From NCBI RefSeq assembly GCF_019468565.1, contig NZ_CP080521.1:496001-560000 (forward strand): a stretch of 64,000 nt of DNA. The letters are read 5' to 3'. The number at the start of each line of letters is the position of its first letter. Within the stretch, counting starts at the first letter, position 1. The position numbers were made by a program, and so were the translations under genes. Under the pieces are notes generated by a model. It saw only the letters and a list, made by a program, of their open reading frames with translations. It was not told the origin of the DNA and did no database searches. The DNA comes from Pseudonocardia sp. DSM 110487 (GTDB lineage Bacteria; Actinomycetota; Actinomycetes; Mycobacteriales; Pseudonocardiaceae). Below, piece after piece: positions 15,212-22,690 of this stretch.

Positions 15212-16417
15212 TCACCTGCCGCACGGGTAGTCCTTGACGCGCATCGAGTCGTGCAGACGCAGGCCCTTGTTGTTGGCCTTGGCGACGGCTCGGCTGATCG
15301 GCGTGGGCAGGGCGGTCAGCAGGCGCGCGCCGCCCACCAGCGCCCTGACCCCCAGTTGCGAGGTCGGGATGAGCGTCTTCGCGACACCTCGGGCGAACGC
15401 GCGGCTGCGCCGGACGAGCTCTCCCATCTCCCGCTCGTAGGCGGGATAGGCGCGCTCGTGGTCGCCGCCCGCGGCGGCCAGCTCGCCTGCGAGGACGTAG
15501 GCGCCCAGGACGGCGAGGCTGGTGCTGCCGCCGACCGCAGGCCCTGGGCAGTAGCCTGCGTCGCCGACGAGCGTCACCAGGCCCCGTGACCAGGAGTCGA
15601 GCTGGAGCTGGGTGATGGAGTCGAAGTAGAACGTCGGCGTGCGCTCCGACTCGCGGAGCCATGCGTCCGCCTCCGGGTGCATCCCGGCGAAGGCAGCGCG
15701 CAGCAGCTCCTTCTGCCGCGGCACGTCGCGATGGTGGTAGTCGAGCTCGTGGTCGCTGCGGAACAGGAAGACGGCGCGGGCGTCGGTCAGGTGCGGGGCG
15801 CTGTAGACCGCGGCCTCGCGGCCGACGCCGATGTGCATGCGCATCTGCCCGTCCCGGCCGAGATCCTTGGGTACGGACAGCACGGCCAGGTAGGCGCCGG
15901 CGAGGTGGGTGTGGCGCGCCTCGTCGCCGAAGACGATCCGCCGGACGCCGGAGTGCAGTCCGTCGGCGCCGATCACGAGGTCGAACCGACGGTGCCCGCC
16001 GTGTTCGAAGGTCACCGAACCGTCGGGGGCGATCGCGGTGATCCAGTCGCCGAAGACGTACTCCACGTCATCGCGGGCGGCGTCGTGGTAGATCTCGCTG
16101 AGGTCGTCGCGCATGATCTCGACGTGGCGGTCGGACGCCGCGCTGAACACCTTGATGAGGTCGATCTCGACCGATCTCGCCGTGCCCTCTCGCGTCACGA
16201 TCAGCCGGTGCGTGCCGGTGGCGAGCTCCTCGATGCGATGGAGAACCCCCATGCGCTCGGAGATCTCCATCGCGGGACGGAACAGATCGACCGCATGCCC
16301 GCCGGACTTGCGTGGCGTGGGGGCGCGCTCGACCACCGTCACCGCAAAGTCGTGACGGCTGAGCCAGTAGGCGAGGACAGGACCGGCGATGCTCGCGCCT
16401 GAAACGAGGACTCGCAC
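15212..16417 (-). CDS. FAD-dependent monooxygenase (PHBH/TetX-like)
   Basis: 401 residues. It has the N-terminal dinucleotide motif VLVSGASIAGPVLAYWL, VVERAPTPRKSGGHAVDLFRP, DLVIGADGLHSGVRR near residue 150 (the DG motif), and LVTLVGDAGYCPGPAVGGS near 290 (second FAD motif). The GTG at 16417 lies three bases after the methyltransferase stop, with GAGGA bridging the stop. It hydroxylates or epoxidises small aromatic or polyketide-like molecules in family members. It forms an operon with the methyltransferase and the upstream regulator. Confidence 0.87.
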   Translation of the reverse strand: MRVLVSGASIAGPVLAYWLSRHDFAVTVVERAPTPRKSGGHAVDLFRPAMEISERMGVLHRIEELATGTHRLIVTREGTARSVEIDLIKVFSAASDRHVEIMRDDLSEIYHDAARDDVEYVFGDWITAIAPDGSVTFEHGGHRRFDLVIGADGLHSGVRRIVFGDEARHTHLAGAYLAVLSVPKDLGRDGQMRMHIGVGREAAVYSAPHLTDARAVFLFRSDHELDYHHRDVPRQKELLRAAFAGMHPEADAWLRESERTPTFYFDSITQLQLDSWSRGLVTLVGDAGYCPGPAVGGSTSLAVLGAYVLAGELAAAGGDHERAYPAYEREMGELVRRSRAFARGVAKTLIPTSQLGVRALVGGARLLTALPTPISRAVAKANNKGLRLHDSMRVKDYPCGR

Positions 16418-16420
16418 TCC

Positions 16421-17299
16421 TCACGCCTTCTCCGCCCGGACGAACCGCTCGATCTCGCTGACCGGTATGTCGCGGCCAGCCGGTCGGAGGTAGCGCGCCG
16501 CGTACTGCGCCGGGCCGACCTGCTCCCGCTCGACCCAGCCGTATTCCCGCAGCAGCGCGGCGACGTCCGGTGGGGCGATGCCGAACTTCCAGACGTCGTG
16601 CCTGCCGGTCATCCGCTCGCGCAGCCGCCCGGCGCCGTAGAGGTTCGTGCCGTCCAGGAAGTCCGCACGCACGTAGGTGAAGATCAACCGGCTGCCGGTG
16701 GGTGCCTTCGCGAGGAACGTGAACGTCGCCCGGACCGACTCCTCGGTGAGGTACTGCGTGACCGCCTCCCAGACGAACAGGGCGGGCCGACCGCCGTCGA
16801 AGCCGGCCGCGGACAGGACGGCGGCCAGGTCGTCGACCTCGAAGTCCACCGGGAGCACCCGGACCCGCTCAGGCGTGCGCCCGTAGATCGCCCGCAGCCG
16901 GCGCAGCTTGTCGTCCGTGTTGGCGCGCTGGTCCAGCTCGAAGGCGTTCGCCCCGGCCGGGGCGACGAGCCGGTACGCCCTGGTGTCCAGGCCGGCACCG
17001 AGGAACACGACCTGCTCGATCCCTGCGGCGAGCGCATCGGCGACCGCGTCGTCGGCATACCGCTTGCGGCACAGCATGGCGCCCCACATCCCGGGCGCGG
17101 ACCGCTCCGTCGCGCGCACCAGCAGGTCGCGCACGGGCCGCCAGCGGCAGGCCCGCACGATCCACTGCACGGCGGGCGGGAGGAACCGCACGGCCAGCTC
17201 GTCGTCGAACAGCCGCTGTCGCTGCGGTGTGTACCGCTCCGCTGCCGCGATCACCATCGGGCCGAGGGCGGTCTGAGCGCTCGCCGACCTGCCGTTCAC
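16421..17299 (-). CDS. Class I SAM-dependent methyltransferase (PF04072, leucine carboxyl methyltransferase-like)
   Basis: 292 residues with QVVFLGAGLDTRAYRL (SAM motif I) near residue 85, FELDQ (acidic strand 2), PVDFEVDDL and FVWEAVTQYLTEESV, the signature of the PF04072 / TIGR00027 group common in actinobacteria. The GTG at 17299 overlaps the regulator stop (GTGA). It probably methylates a hydroxyl or carboxyl of a small molecule also handled by the FAD monooxygenase. The substrate is not predictable. Confidence 0.85.
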   Translation of the reverse strand: MNGRSASAQTALGPMVIAAAERYTPQRQRLFDDELAVRFLPPAVQWIVRACRWRPVRDLLVRATERSAPGMWGAMLCRKRYADDAVADALAAGIEQVVFLGAGLDTRAYRLVAPAGANAFELDQRANTDDKLRRLRAIYGRTPERVRVLPVDFEVDDLAAVLSAAGFDGGRPALFVWEAVTQYLTEESVRATFTFLAKAPTGSRLIFTYVRADFLDGTNLYGAGRLRERMTGRHDVWKFGIAPPDVAALLREYGWVEREQVGPAQYAARYLRPAGRDIPVSEIERFVRAEKA

Positions 17300-17787
17300 G
17301 GGCGTGTTCTCCTCGTCGTGTCGTTGCCGGAGGGCAGTGGTGGGGCAGTGGCGAACACGTCGTCCAGCCACGAGAACACGGCATGGGCGGTGCGCATCCG
17401 GCTGCTGTGCTCGCCGTCGACGAGCTCCAGCCCGTCGCGCAGGATCCCGCCGAACGCGGACAGCGACTGCACCTGCCGCTGCACGACCCGGGCCCATGCG
17501 GCGTCGTCGACGCGGTAGTACACGGTGCGCTCGCCCGGCCTGGTGACCTGGCCGAGGAAACCGACCGAGGTCAGCAGGCGCAGGTTGGTCGTGAGCGACG
17601 CGCGGCTGGCCCCGATCGCCTCGGCGATCTGCGCCGCCGATTGCTCGGGGGGCACGCACACCGTCAGCCAGCCGAGGATGCGCCCCGCGATCAGCGGAAG
17701 CCCGTCCTGGTCGGCGCAGTACTTCGCGATGCGTTCGACCCACTCCAACACATCCGCACTCGGAGGATCGCCGTTCACTTCTTCCAC
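17296..17787 (-). CDS. GbsR/MarR family transcriptional regulator (paralogue)
   Basis: 163 residues: wHTH about 30-105 with SAAQIAEAIGASRASLTTNLRLLTSVGFL and the wing RPGERTVYYRVDDAAWARV, closely parallel to the regulator at 14753-15205. The GTG at 17787 is chosen; a second GTG three codons on is possible, and no strong ribosome binding site is present. It begins a three-gene operon with methyltransferase and monooxygenase, and has a perfect 18-bp palindrome 23 bases upstream. Confidence 0.78.
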   Translation of the reverse strand: MEEVNGDPPSADVLEWVERIAKYCADQDGLPLIAGRILGWLTVCVPPEQSAAQIAEAIGASRASLTTNLRLLTSVGFLGQVTRPGERTVYYRVDDAAWARVVQRQVQSLSAFGGILRDGLELVDGEHSSRMRTAHAVFSWLDDVFATAPPLPSGNDTTRRTRP

Positions 17788-17809
17788 CTTCGGCCCAAGC
17801 TGCTAGCGA

Positions 17810-17827
17810 TTTCAGTCATGACTGAAA
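17810..17827. promoter_or_regulatory. Perfect TTTCA-N8-TGAAA palindrome
   Basis: TTTCAGTCATGACTGAAA is a perfect 18-bp inverted repeat between the regulator start (17787) and the nhaA leader. Its outer half-sites match those at 14723-14740 next to the paralogous regulator, so it is very probably this regulator's operator. Confidence 0.72.
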
Positions 17828-17880
17828 CATGGTCGATCGCAAATGTCCAGGGCGGCCGGGCTCCGCTGTCAGGAAGGCGT

Positions 17881-17951
17881 TAAGGTGCTGGGCGGTGTGC
17901 CGGGAAGTCTGGTCGGCGAGTGGATCGTCGACGCCTTCCTGAGGAGCAGCA
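17881..17951 (+). promoter_or_regulatory. nhaA-1 promoter and structured leader, candidate cis-regulatory RNA, copy A
   Basis: A -10-like TAAGGT (17881-17886) is followed 12 bases later by the 19-nt core GCCGGGAAGTCTGGTCGGC (17899-17917), then a short spacer and GAGGAG five bases before the nhaA ATG. The core can pair GCCG with CGGC. Copies B and C occur at the same distance from a TANNNT box upstream of the second nhaA and the DUF3040 gene. An 11-bp inverted repeat (17870-17880 with 17931-17941) also surrounds the core. Confidence 0.6.
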
Positions 17952-19259
17952 ATGGCCCCGCCCGCCCGTTCCACCCCGTCCCTGCTCGCGAGGCGCAGCT
18001 GGCCCGAGGTGCGGCGGATCGGCGACATCCTGCGCGCGGAGACCGTGGGGGGCATCCTGCTGGTCGCCGCCGCGGCGGTCGGGTTGGTCTGGGCGAACTC
18101 GCCGTGGGGCGAGGCCTACCGGTGGCTCGCCGACCTGCGGGTCGGGCCCGCCGCGTGGCACCTGGACCTCACGCTGCACGCGTGGGCCGCCGACGGCCTG
18201 CTCGCGATCTTCTTCTTCGTGGCCGGGCTGGAGCTCAAGCGCGAGTTCGTCGCCGGTGACCTTCGCGACCCCAGGCGCGCGGCGCTTCCGGTGGCCGCCG
18301 CGGTCGGCGGGATGGCCGTTCCCGCGCTGATCTACGCGTCGATCAATGCCGCTGCGGGACCGGACGCGCTGGTCGGCTGGGCGATCCCGACCGCAACCGA
18401 CATCGCCTTCGCGCTCGCCGTCCTCGCCGTGATCAGCACCCACCTGCCATCGGCCCTGCGCACGTTCCTGCTCACCCTCGCCGTGGTCGACGACCTGCTC
18501 GCGATCACGATCATCGCCGTCTTCTACACCGAGACGTTCGACTGGGGCCCGCTCGCGCTCGCGCTGATCCCGCTGGGGTTGTTCGCGGTGCTGGTGCAGC
18601 GGCGGGTGCGGTCGTGGTGGCTGCTGCTGCCGCTGGCGGCCGCCACCTGGGTGCTGGTGCACGAATCGGGCGTCCACGCCACCGTCGCCGGGGTCCTGCT
18701 CGGGTTCGCAGTGCCGGTCATCCGCCGCTCGCCGGGACCGGGGCCGGGGCTGGCCGAGCACTTCGAGCACCGGTTCCGCCCGCTGTCGTCCGCTGTGGCC
18801 GTGCCGATCTTCGCGTTCTTCGCCGCGGGTGTGACTGTCGGCGGCGCGGCCGAGCTGGGCGCGAGCCTCGGTGACTCCGTCACGCTCGGGATCATCGTCG
18901 GGCTCGTGGTCGGCAAGCCGGTCGGCGTCCTCGGCTCCACCTGGCTCGTGCAGCGGTTCACCCGTGCCCGGCTGGCCGACGACCTCGGCTGGACGGACGT
19001 GCTGGGGCTCGCGCTGCTCGCCGGTATCGGGTTCACCGTGTCCCTGCTCATCGGCGAGCTCGCCTTCGGCGAGGGGAGCGTGCGCGACGAGCACGTCAAG
19101 ATCGGAGTGCTCCTCGGGTCGTTGCTCTCGGCACTGCTGGCCACCGTCGTGCTGCGCGTGCGCAACCGGCGCTACCGGCGAATCTGCGTGGAGGAGGAGC
19201 GGGACACGGACGCCGACGGTGTGCCCGACGTGTACGAGACCGACCAGGACCGGGCCTGA
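17952..19259 (+). CDS. nhaA: Na+/H+ antiporter NhaA (first copy) with acidic EF-hand-like tail
   Basis: 435 residues. The NhaA fold of 12 membrane segments contains GLELKREFVAGDL near residue 95, AIPTATDIAFALAVLA near 145 and TLAVVDDLLAITIIAVFYT near 178 with the paired Asp residues of the ion site. ATG 17952 has GAGGAG five bases upstream. It exports Na+ or Li+ in exchange for protons. Oddity: the cytoplasmic C-terminal tail has DTDADGVPDVYE at 418-429, which fits the 12-residue EF-hand calcium loop pattern and is absent from the second NhaA and from typical NhaA proteins. Confidence 0.92.
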   Translation: MAPPARSTPSLLARRSWPEVRRIGDILRAETVGGILLVAAAAVGLVWANSPWGEAYRWLADLRVGPAAWHLDLTLHAWAADGLLAIFFFVAGLELKREFVAGDLRDPRRAALPVAAAVGGMAVPALIYASINAAAGPDALVGWAIPTATDIAFALAVLAVISTHLPSALRTFLLTLAVVDDLLAITIIAVFYTETFDWGPLALALIPLGLFAVLVQRRVRSWWLLLPLAAATWVLVHESGVHATVAGVLLGFAVPVIRRSPGPGPGLAEHFEHRFRPLSSAVAVPIFAFFAAGVTVGGAAELGASLGDSVTLGIIVGLVVGKPVGVLGSTWLVQRFTRARLADDLGWTDVLGLALLAGIGFTVSLLIGELAFGEGSVRDEHVKIGVLLGSLLSALLATVVLRVRNRRYRRICVEEERDTDADGVPDVYETDQDRA

Positions 19260-19307
19260 GCTCGATCCGCTCGCCGCTGCGGGGTGGTGGCTCGACGTGG
19301 GGAAACG

Positions 19308-19377
19308 TACGATCGAGGTAGGGCGCGCCGGGAAGGCTGGTCGGCAGCAAGTGCCGACTGCGCGAAAGGCCCCGGCG
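19308..19377 (+). promoter_or_regulatory. Promoter and structured leader of DUF3040 gene, candidate cis-regulatory RNA, copy C
   Basis: A -10-like TACGAT (19308-19313) is followed 13 bases later by GCCGGGAAGGCTGGTCGGC (19327-19345), 18 of 19 identical to copies A and B. The 3' half can alternatively pair downstream: GTCGGCA (19340-19346) with TGCCGAC (19352-19358), a 7-bp hairpin exclusive with the GCCG/CGGC pairing. The ATG follows at 19378. Confidence 0.55.
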
Positions 19378-19707
19378 ATGACCGCATCGTCCACTCCCGG
19401 TCACGACGATCACGACGCCTTGTCGGAGTGGGAGCGCCGAGCCCTCGCCGACATCGAGCGCGGCCTGATCGCAAGCGACCCCCGCCTCGTCCGGGAACTC
19501 AGCCGCCGACGTAGGTACCGCTCGGCGCCACGCTGGTGGCCGGTGTCGGTTCCGACCACTGGCCTCCTGCTCGCGGGGTTGCTCGTCCTCGTGCTGGTCG
19601 GCGAACTGCTGCCGGCGTCGTGGTGGGCCGTTCTCGGACTCGTCACCGTGCTGGTCGTCGTCCCGTGGCTGTTGCTGGCCGCCACCGAGAAGAACGGTTG
19701 GGACTGA
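19378..19707 (+). CDS. DUF3040 membrane protein
   Basis: 109 residues. The N-terminal LSEWERRALADIERGLIASDPRL is the DUF3040 signature; two hydrophobic segments follow (about 56-78 and 80-100), giving a small inner-membrane protein with a cytoplasmic N-terminus. DUF3040 proteins are widespread in actinobacteria and have no known function. It shares the leader motif with both nhaA genes and is followed 47 bases on by the SPFH gene, suggesting a role in membrane or ion stress. Confidence 0.78.
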   Translation: MTASSTPGHDDHDALSEWERRALADIERGLIASDPRLVRELSRRRRYRSAPRWWPVSVPTTGLLLAGLLVLVLVGELLPASWWAVLGLVTVLVVVPWLLLAATEKNGWD

Positions 19708-19754
19708 ACCAGCCCCTGATCGGGGGCGGGCCGCGAAACGAAGGATGTGGAACT

Positions 19755-20648
19755 GTGCTCACGACAGTACTGATCGTGATCGTCGCGCTGGTGGTGCTGC
19801 TGGCCGGCAGCGGTGTTCGGATGGTGCAGCAGTACCAGCGGGGTGTGGTCCTGCGTTTCGGGCGGCTGCTGCCCGAGGTGCGGCAGCCGGGACTGCGACT
19901 GATGATCCCGGTCGCCGACCGGATGGTGAAGGTGCCCGTCCAGACCATCGTGCTCGACGTCCCACCCCAAGGCGCGATCACCAAGGACAACGTCACGCTC
20001 AGCGTCGACGCGGTGGTGTACTTCCGCGTCACCGACCCGGTCAAGGCCGTGGTCAACGTCGAGAACTACCTGGGTGCCATCTCCCAGGTCGCGCGGACCT
20101 CGCTGCGGTCGGTGATCGGTCGCGCCGATCTCGACACCATGCTGTCGGACCGGGAACAGGTCAACGCCGAGCTGCGCGCGGTGATCGACACCCCGACCGA
20201 CGACTGGGGGATCACCGTCGACCGGGTCGAGATCAAGGACATCGCCCTGCCGGAGGGCATGCGCCGCGCGATGGCGCACCAGGCCGAGGCCGAGCGCGAC
20301 CGGCGCGCCCGGGTCATCTCCGCCGACGGCGAGTTCCAGGCCTCGGCCCGCCTCGCCGACGCGGCGCGGGTCATGGCCGACACACCCGGCGCGATGCAGC
20401 TGCGGCTCCTGCAGACCGTCAGCGACGTGGCCTCGGACCAGAACAGCACCCTGGTGATGCCGTTGCCGGTGGAGCTCCTCCGCTTCTTCGAGAAGTCGAG
20501 CGGCGAACGAACCGGTTCGGCGTCCGCGGATGTGCCGATCCCCCTGCCGCAGCCTGCCGCCGCTCCCGGCCAGGAGCGCTCGCACACCGACGGTGAGGAG
20601 CCCGGGACGCGTGCGGTCACCACAGATCAGGAGGCAGGTCCTCGGTGA
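19755..20648 (+). CDS. SPFH/band 7 (stomatin/slipin-like) membrane protein
   Basis: 297 residues: one N-terminal membrane segment (2-22), then the SPFH domain with QQYQRGVVLRFGRL, RQPGLRLMIPVADR, DNVTLSVDAVVYFRV and LRSVIGRADLDTMLSDRE, and a short coiled region EAERDRRARVISADGE. It ends in a polar tail. The GTG at 19755 follows AAGGA; an upstream start would add residues without homology. Slipins form membrane microdomain scaffolds; bacterial ones often pair with NfeD, which is absent here. It is embedded between two nhaA genes. Confidence 0.87.
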   Translation: MLTTVLIVIVALVVLLAGSGVRMVQQYQRGVVLRFGRLLPEVRQPGLRLMIPVADRMVKVPVQTIVLDVPPQGAITKDNVTLSVDAVVYFRVTDPVKAVVNVENYLGAISQVARTSLRSVIGRADLDTMLSDREQVNAELRAVIDTPTDDWGITVDRVEIKDIALPEGMRRAMAHQAEAERDRRARVISADGEFQASARLADAARVMADTPGAMQLRLLQTVSDVASDQNSTLVMPLPVELLRFFEKSSGERTGSASADVPIPLPQPAAAPGQERSHTDGEEPGTRAVTTDQEAGPR

Positions 20649-20760
20649 GGTCGTCCAGCTCACGGCGGGTTCTGGCCGCGTAGGCCGCCTGCATCCGCTC
20701 GTCGAACTCGACGATCGTCAGCCGCCCCAGGCATGAGCGTGATCACGTCCGACCTGGCGC
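20617..20760 (-). pseudogene. Remnant of a DUF1707 domain gene
   Basis: On the minus strand GRLTIVEFDERMQAAYAART followed by ELDDLTEDLPP and a stop matches the second half of the DUF1707 (SHOCT-like) domain. No start codon exists in that frame; the upstream residues that would fit (SDVITLM) lie in another frame, consistent with a frameshift and loss of the 5' end where the nhaA-2 promoter begins. It overlaps the SPFH gene's 3' end by 32 bases. Confidence 0.45.
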
Positions 20761-20770
20761 GGATGCGGGT

Positions 20771-20845
20771 TAGGGTTTCCGCAGGGTGTGCCGGGAAGTC
20801 TGGTCGGCGACGTCGTTGTCATGCATACGGAAGACCGGAGCTGCC
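20771..20845 (+). promoter_or_regulatory. nhaA-2 promoter and structured leader, candidate cis-regulatory RNA, copy B
   Basis: A -10-like TAGGGT (20771-20776) is followed 13 bases later by GCCGGGAAGTCTGGTCGGC (20790-20808), identical to copy A; identity extends six bases 5' and two bases 3' of the core. The 3' half can instead form GGCGAC-GTC-GUUGUC with downstream bases. GGAG lies five bases before the GTG start at 20846. Confidence 0.6.
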
Positions 20846-22069
20846 GTGCAGGAACGCCGCCCCGTTACGCCGATCAGCGAGTTCGCGCGCTTCCTGCGCA
20901 CCGAAACCGTCGGCGGGGTCGTGCTGCTCGTCGCCACGGCTGTCGCATTGATCTGGGCGAATTCGCCCTGGTCACACGCCTACGAAGCGTTGCGCGGCAC
21001 CGTGATCGGGCCTGGCTCCCTACATCTCGACCTGACGCTGGCGAAGTGGGCGACGGACGGCCTGCTGGCGGTGTTCTTCTTCGTCGTCGGCCTCGAGCTC
21101 AAGCGTGAGCTGGTGATCGGTGAACTGTCGACGCGGAGCCAGGCGCTCCTCCCGGTGGCGGCCGCGCTCGGCGGGATGATCGTGCCGGCCCTCCTCGCGT
21201 TGTTCGTGGGCTGGGGCACACCGGGGGTGGAGCAGGCGTGGGCGATCCCCGTGGCCACCGACATCGCGTTCGCGCTGGGGGTGCTGGCGGTCGCCGGTTC
21301 GGCCCTGCCGGTGAGCGCGCGTGTGTTCCTCCTCGGTCTTGCGGTCGCCGACGACCTCGGCGGCATCATCGTGATCGCGTTCCTGTTCAGCAGCGGCCTC
21401 GACGCGCTCTGGCTCGGCGCCGTCGTGCTCGCCGGCGCCGGGTACTGGTGGCTGCAGCGCAGGCGAGTGCGTGCCTGGTGGCTGTACGTGCCGCTCGGCG
21501 TGTTCACGTGGTTCGCCGTGCACGAGGCCGGCGTGCACGCCACGATCTCCGGAGTTCTGCTGGGCCTGCTCACCAGGGTGAAGGCCGACCCGGACGAGGA
21601 GTTCGCGCCCGCGCTGCGCCTCGAACACCGGCTCCAGCCGTGGTCGGCAGGGCTGTGCGTGCCGGTGTTCGCGCTCTTCGCGGCCGGGGTTCCGATCGGC
21701 CCGGATGCGCTGCGGGCGGTGTTCGTGGAGCCCGTCGCGCTCGGTGTGCTGGTGGGCCTGCTCGTCGGAAAGATCATCGGGATCTTCGGGTCGTGCTGGC
21801 TCGTCATCCGGCTCACACCGGCCTCGCGACCACGTGGTCTGAGCTGGTGGGATCTCGCGGCGGTGTCGATGCTCGGCGGTGTCGGTTTCACCGTGAGCCT
21901 GCTGATCGCGGAGCTGTCGCTGGCGGACCAGGGAGACCTTCTCGACTCCGCGAAGGCCGCCGTCCTGCTCGCCTCGGCCGCGGCGTCGGTGATCGGAGCG
22001 GCGATGCTCGTCCGCCGGGTTCGCGTGCGGGCACGGGAGAACGGGGACGACGCCGCCGAGGCTGCTTGA
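20846..22069 (+). CDS. nhaA: Na+/H+ antiporter NhaA (second copy)
   Basis: 407 residues with the NhaA fold: GLELKRELVIGEL, AIPVATDIAFALGVLA and LAVADDLGGIIVIAFLFSSG with the paired Asp residues. The GTG at 20846 (GGAG five bases upstream) is preferred; an upstream GTG at 20786 would start inside the conserved leader core. It is about as diverged from the first NhaA as from other family members, so this is an old duplication or separate acquisition. The tail is short and lacks the EF-hand-like loop. Confidence 0.92.
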   Translation: MQERRPVTPISEFARFLRTETVGGVVLLVATAVALIWANSPWSHAYEALRGTVIGPGSLHLDLTLAKWATDGLLAVFFFVVGLELKRELVIGELSTRSQALLPVAAALGGMIVPALLALFVGWGTPGVEQAWAIPVATDIAFALGVLAVAGSALPVSARVFLLGLAVADDLGGIIVIAFLFSSGLDALWLGAVVLAGAGYWWLQRRRVRAWWLYVPLGVFTWFAVHEAGVHATISGVLLGLLTRVKADPDEEFAPALRLEHRLQPWSAGLCVPVFALFAAGVPIGPDALRAVFVEPVALGVLVGLLVGKIIGIFGSCWLVIRLTPASRPRGLSWWDLAAVSMLGGVGFTVSLLIAELSLADQGDLLDSAKAAVLLASAAASVIGAAMLVRRVRVRARENGDDAAEAA

Positions 22070-22169
22070 TCGGCGCGGCACGCCGGTGCGCCTGAGCGGC
22101 GTCCGGCCGACCGCCGTGGAAGGATGGCCCGCGACCAGCGAACTCGGACGGATGAGCAGGAGGACCGCG

Positions 22170-22667
22170 GTGCCCAGCCCGACCAGCTCCGGCGGCGGGG
22201 ACGTTCCGCCCGTCCTGCCGTCGATACCGCTCGCGCCAGAGCCCGTCCGATCGGCGGACGAGCAGTCGATCGGTGAGCTCGTCCGGCAAGCGACCACGCA
22301 CGTCTCCACGCTGGTTCGCGCCGAGGTCGAGCTGGCCCGCGCCGAGATCACGTCCGAGGTGAAGAAGGGTCTGCAGGGCAGCATCTTCTTCGTCATCGCG
22401 CTGACGATCCTGCTGTTCAGCCTGTTCTTCGCGTTCTTCGCGCTGGGCGAGGTGCTCGACATCTGGCTCCCGCGCTCCGCCGCCTTCGGCATCGTCTTCG
22501 GGATCATGCTGCTCGCGGCCGCGCTCTTCGGCTTCCTCGGCTACCTGCGCGTCCGCCGGATCCGCAAGCCGGAGCGCACGATCTCCTCGCTCAGGGAGTC
22601 GGCGCAGGTGCTCGCCCACCGCGGTCACGACGAGGACGCGCACCCCGAGCTGACGGCCCGCCGCTGA
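22170..22667 (+). CDS. Actinobacterial holin-X-like (phage holin superfamily III) membrane protein
   Basis: 165 residues. A proline-rich N-terminus is followed by IGELVRQATTHVSTLVRAEVELARAE, the amphipathic helix typical of the Holin-X/DUF1469 group, and two membrane segments (about 80-104 and 112-136). AGGAGG at 22158-22163 fixes the GTG at 22170; ATG 22152 is an alternative. Despite the family name nothing phage-like surrounds it; such proteins are common chromosomal envelope proteins of unknown role. Confidence 0.75.
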   Translation: MPSPTSSGGGDVPPVLPSIPLAPEPVRSADEQSIGELVRQATTHVSTLVRAEVELARAEITSEVKKGLQGSIFFVIALTILLFSLFFAFFALGEVLDIWLPRSAAFGIVFGIMLLAAALFGFLGYLRVRRIRKPERTISSLRESAQVLAHRGHDEDAHPELTARR

Positions 22668-22690
22668 CAGCGCCCGCCGGGGGGCGCTAG

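Noticed and set aside
17870..17941. An 11-bp inverted repeat (CAGGAAGGCGT / ACGCCTTCCTG) as the closing stem of the nhaA-1 leader RNA
   Set aside because: The 5' arm lies before the likely -10 box and would not be transcribed; copies B and C do not have an equally strong stem. Kept only as a possible DNA-level repeat.
17880..19394. A 504-codon minus-strand frame opposite nhaA-1
   Set aside because: Low-complexity His/Arg/Glu-rich translation of membrane-protein codons; no recognisable domain.
22170..22667. Prophage indicated by the holin-like protein
   Set aside because: No other phage gene, integrase or attachment site nearby; the Holin-X group is a chromosomal membrane-protein family in actinobacteria.
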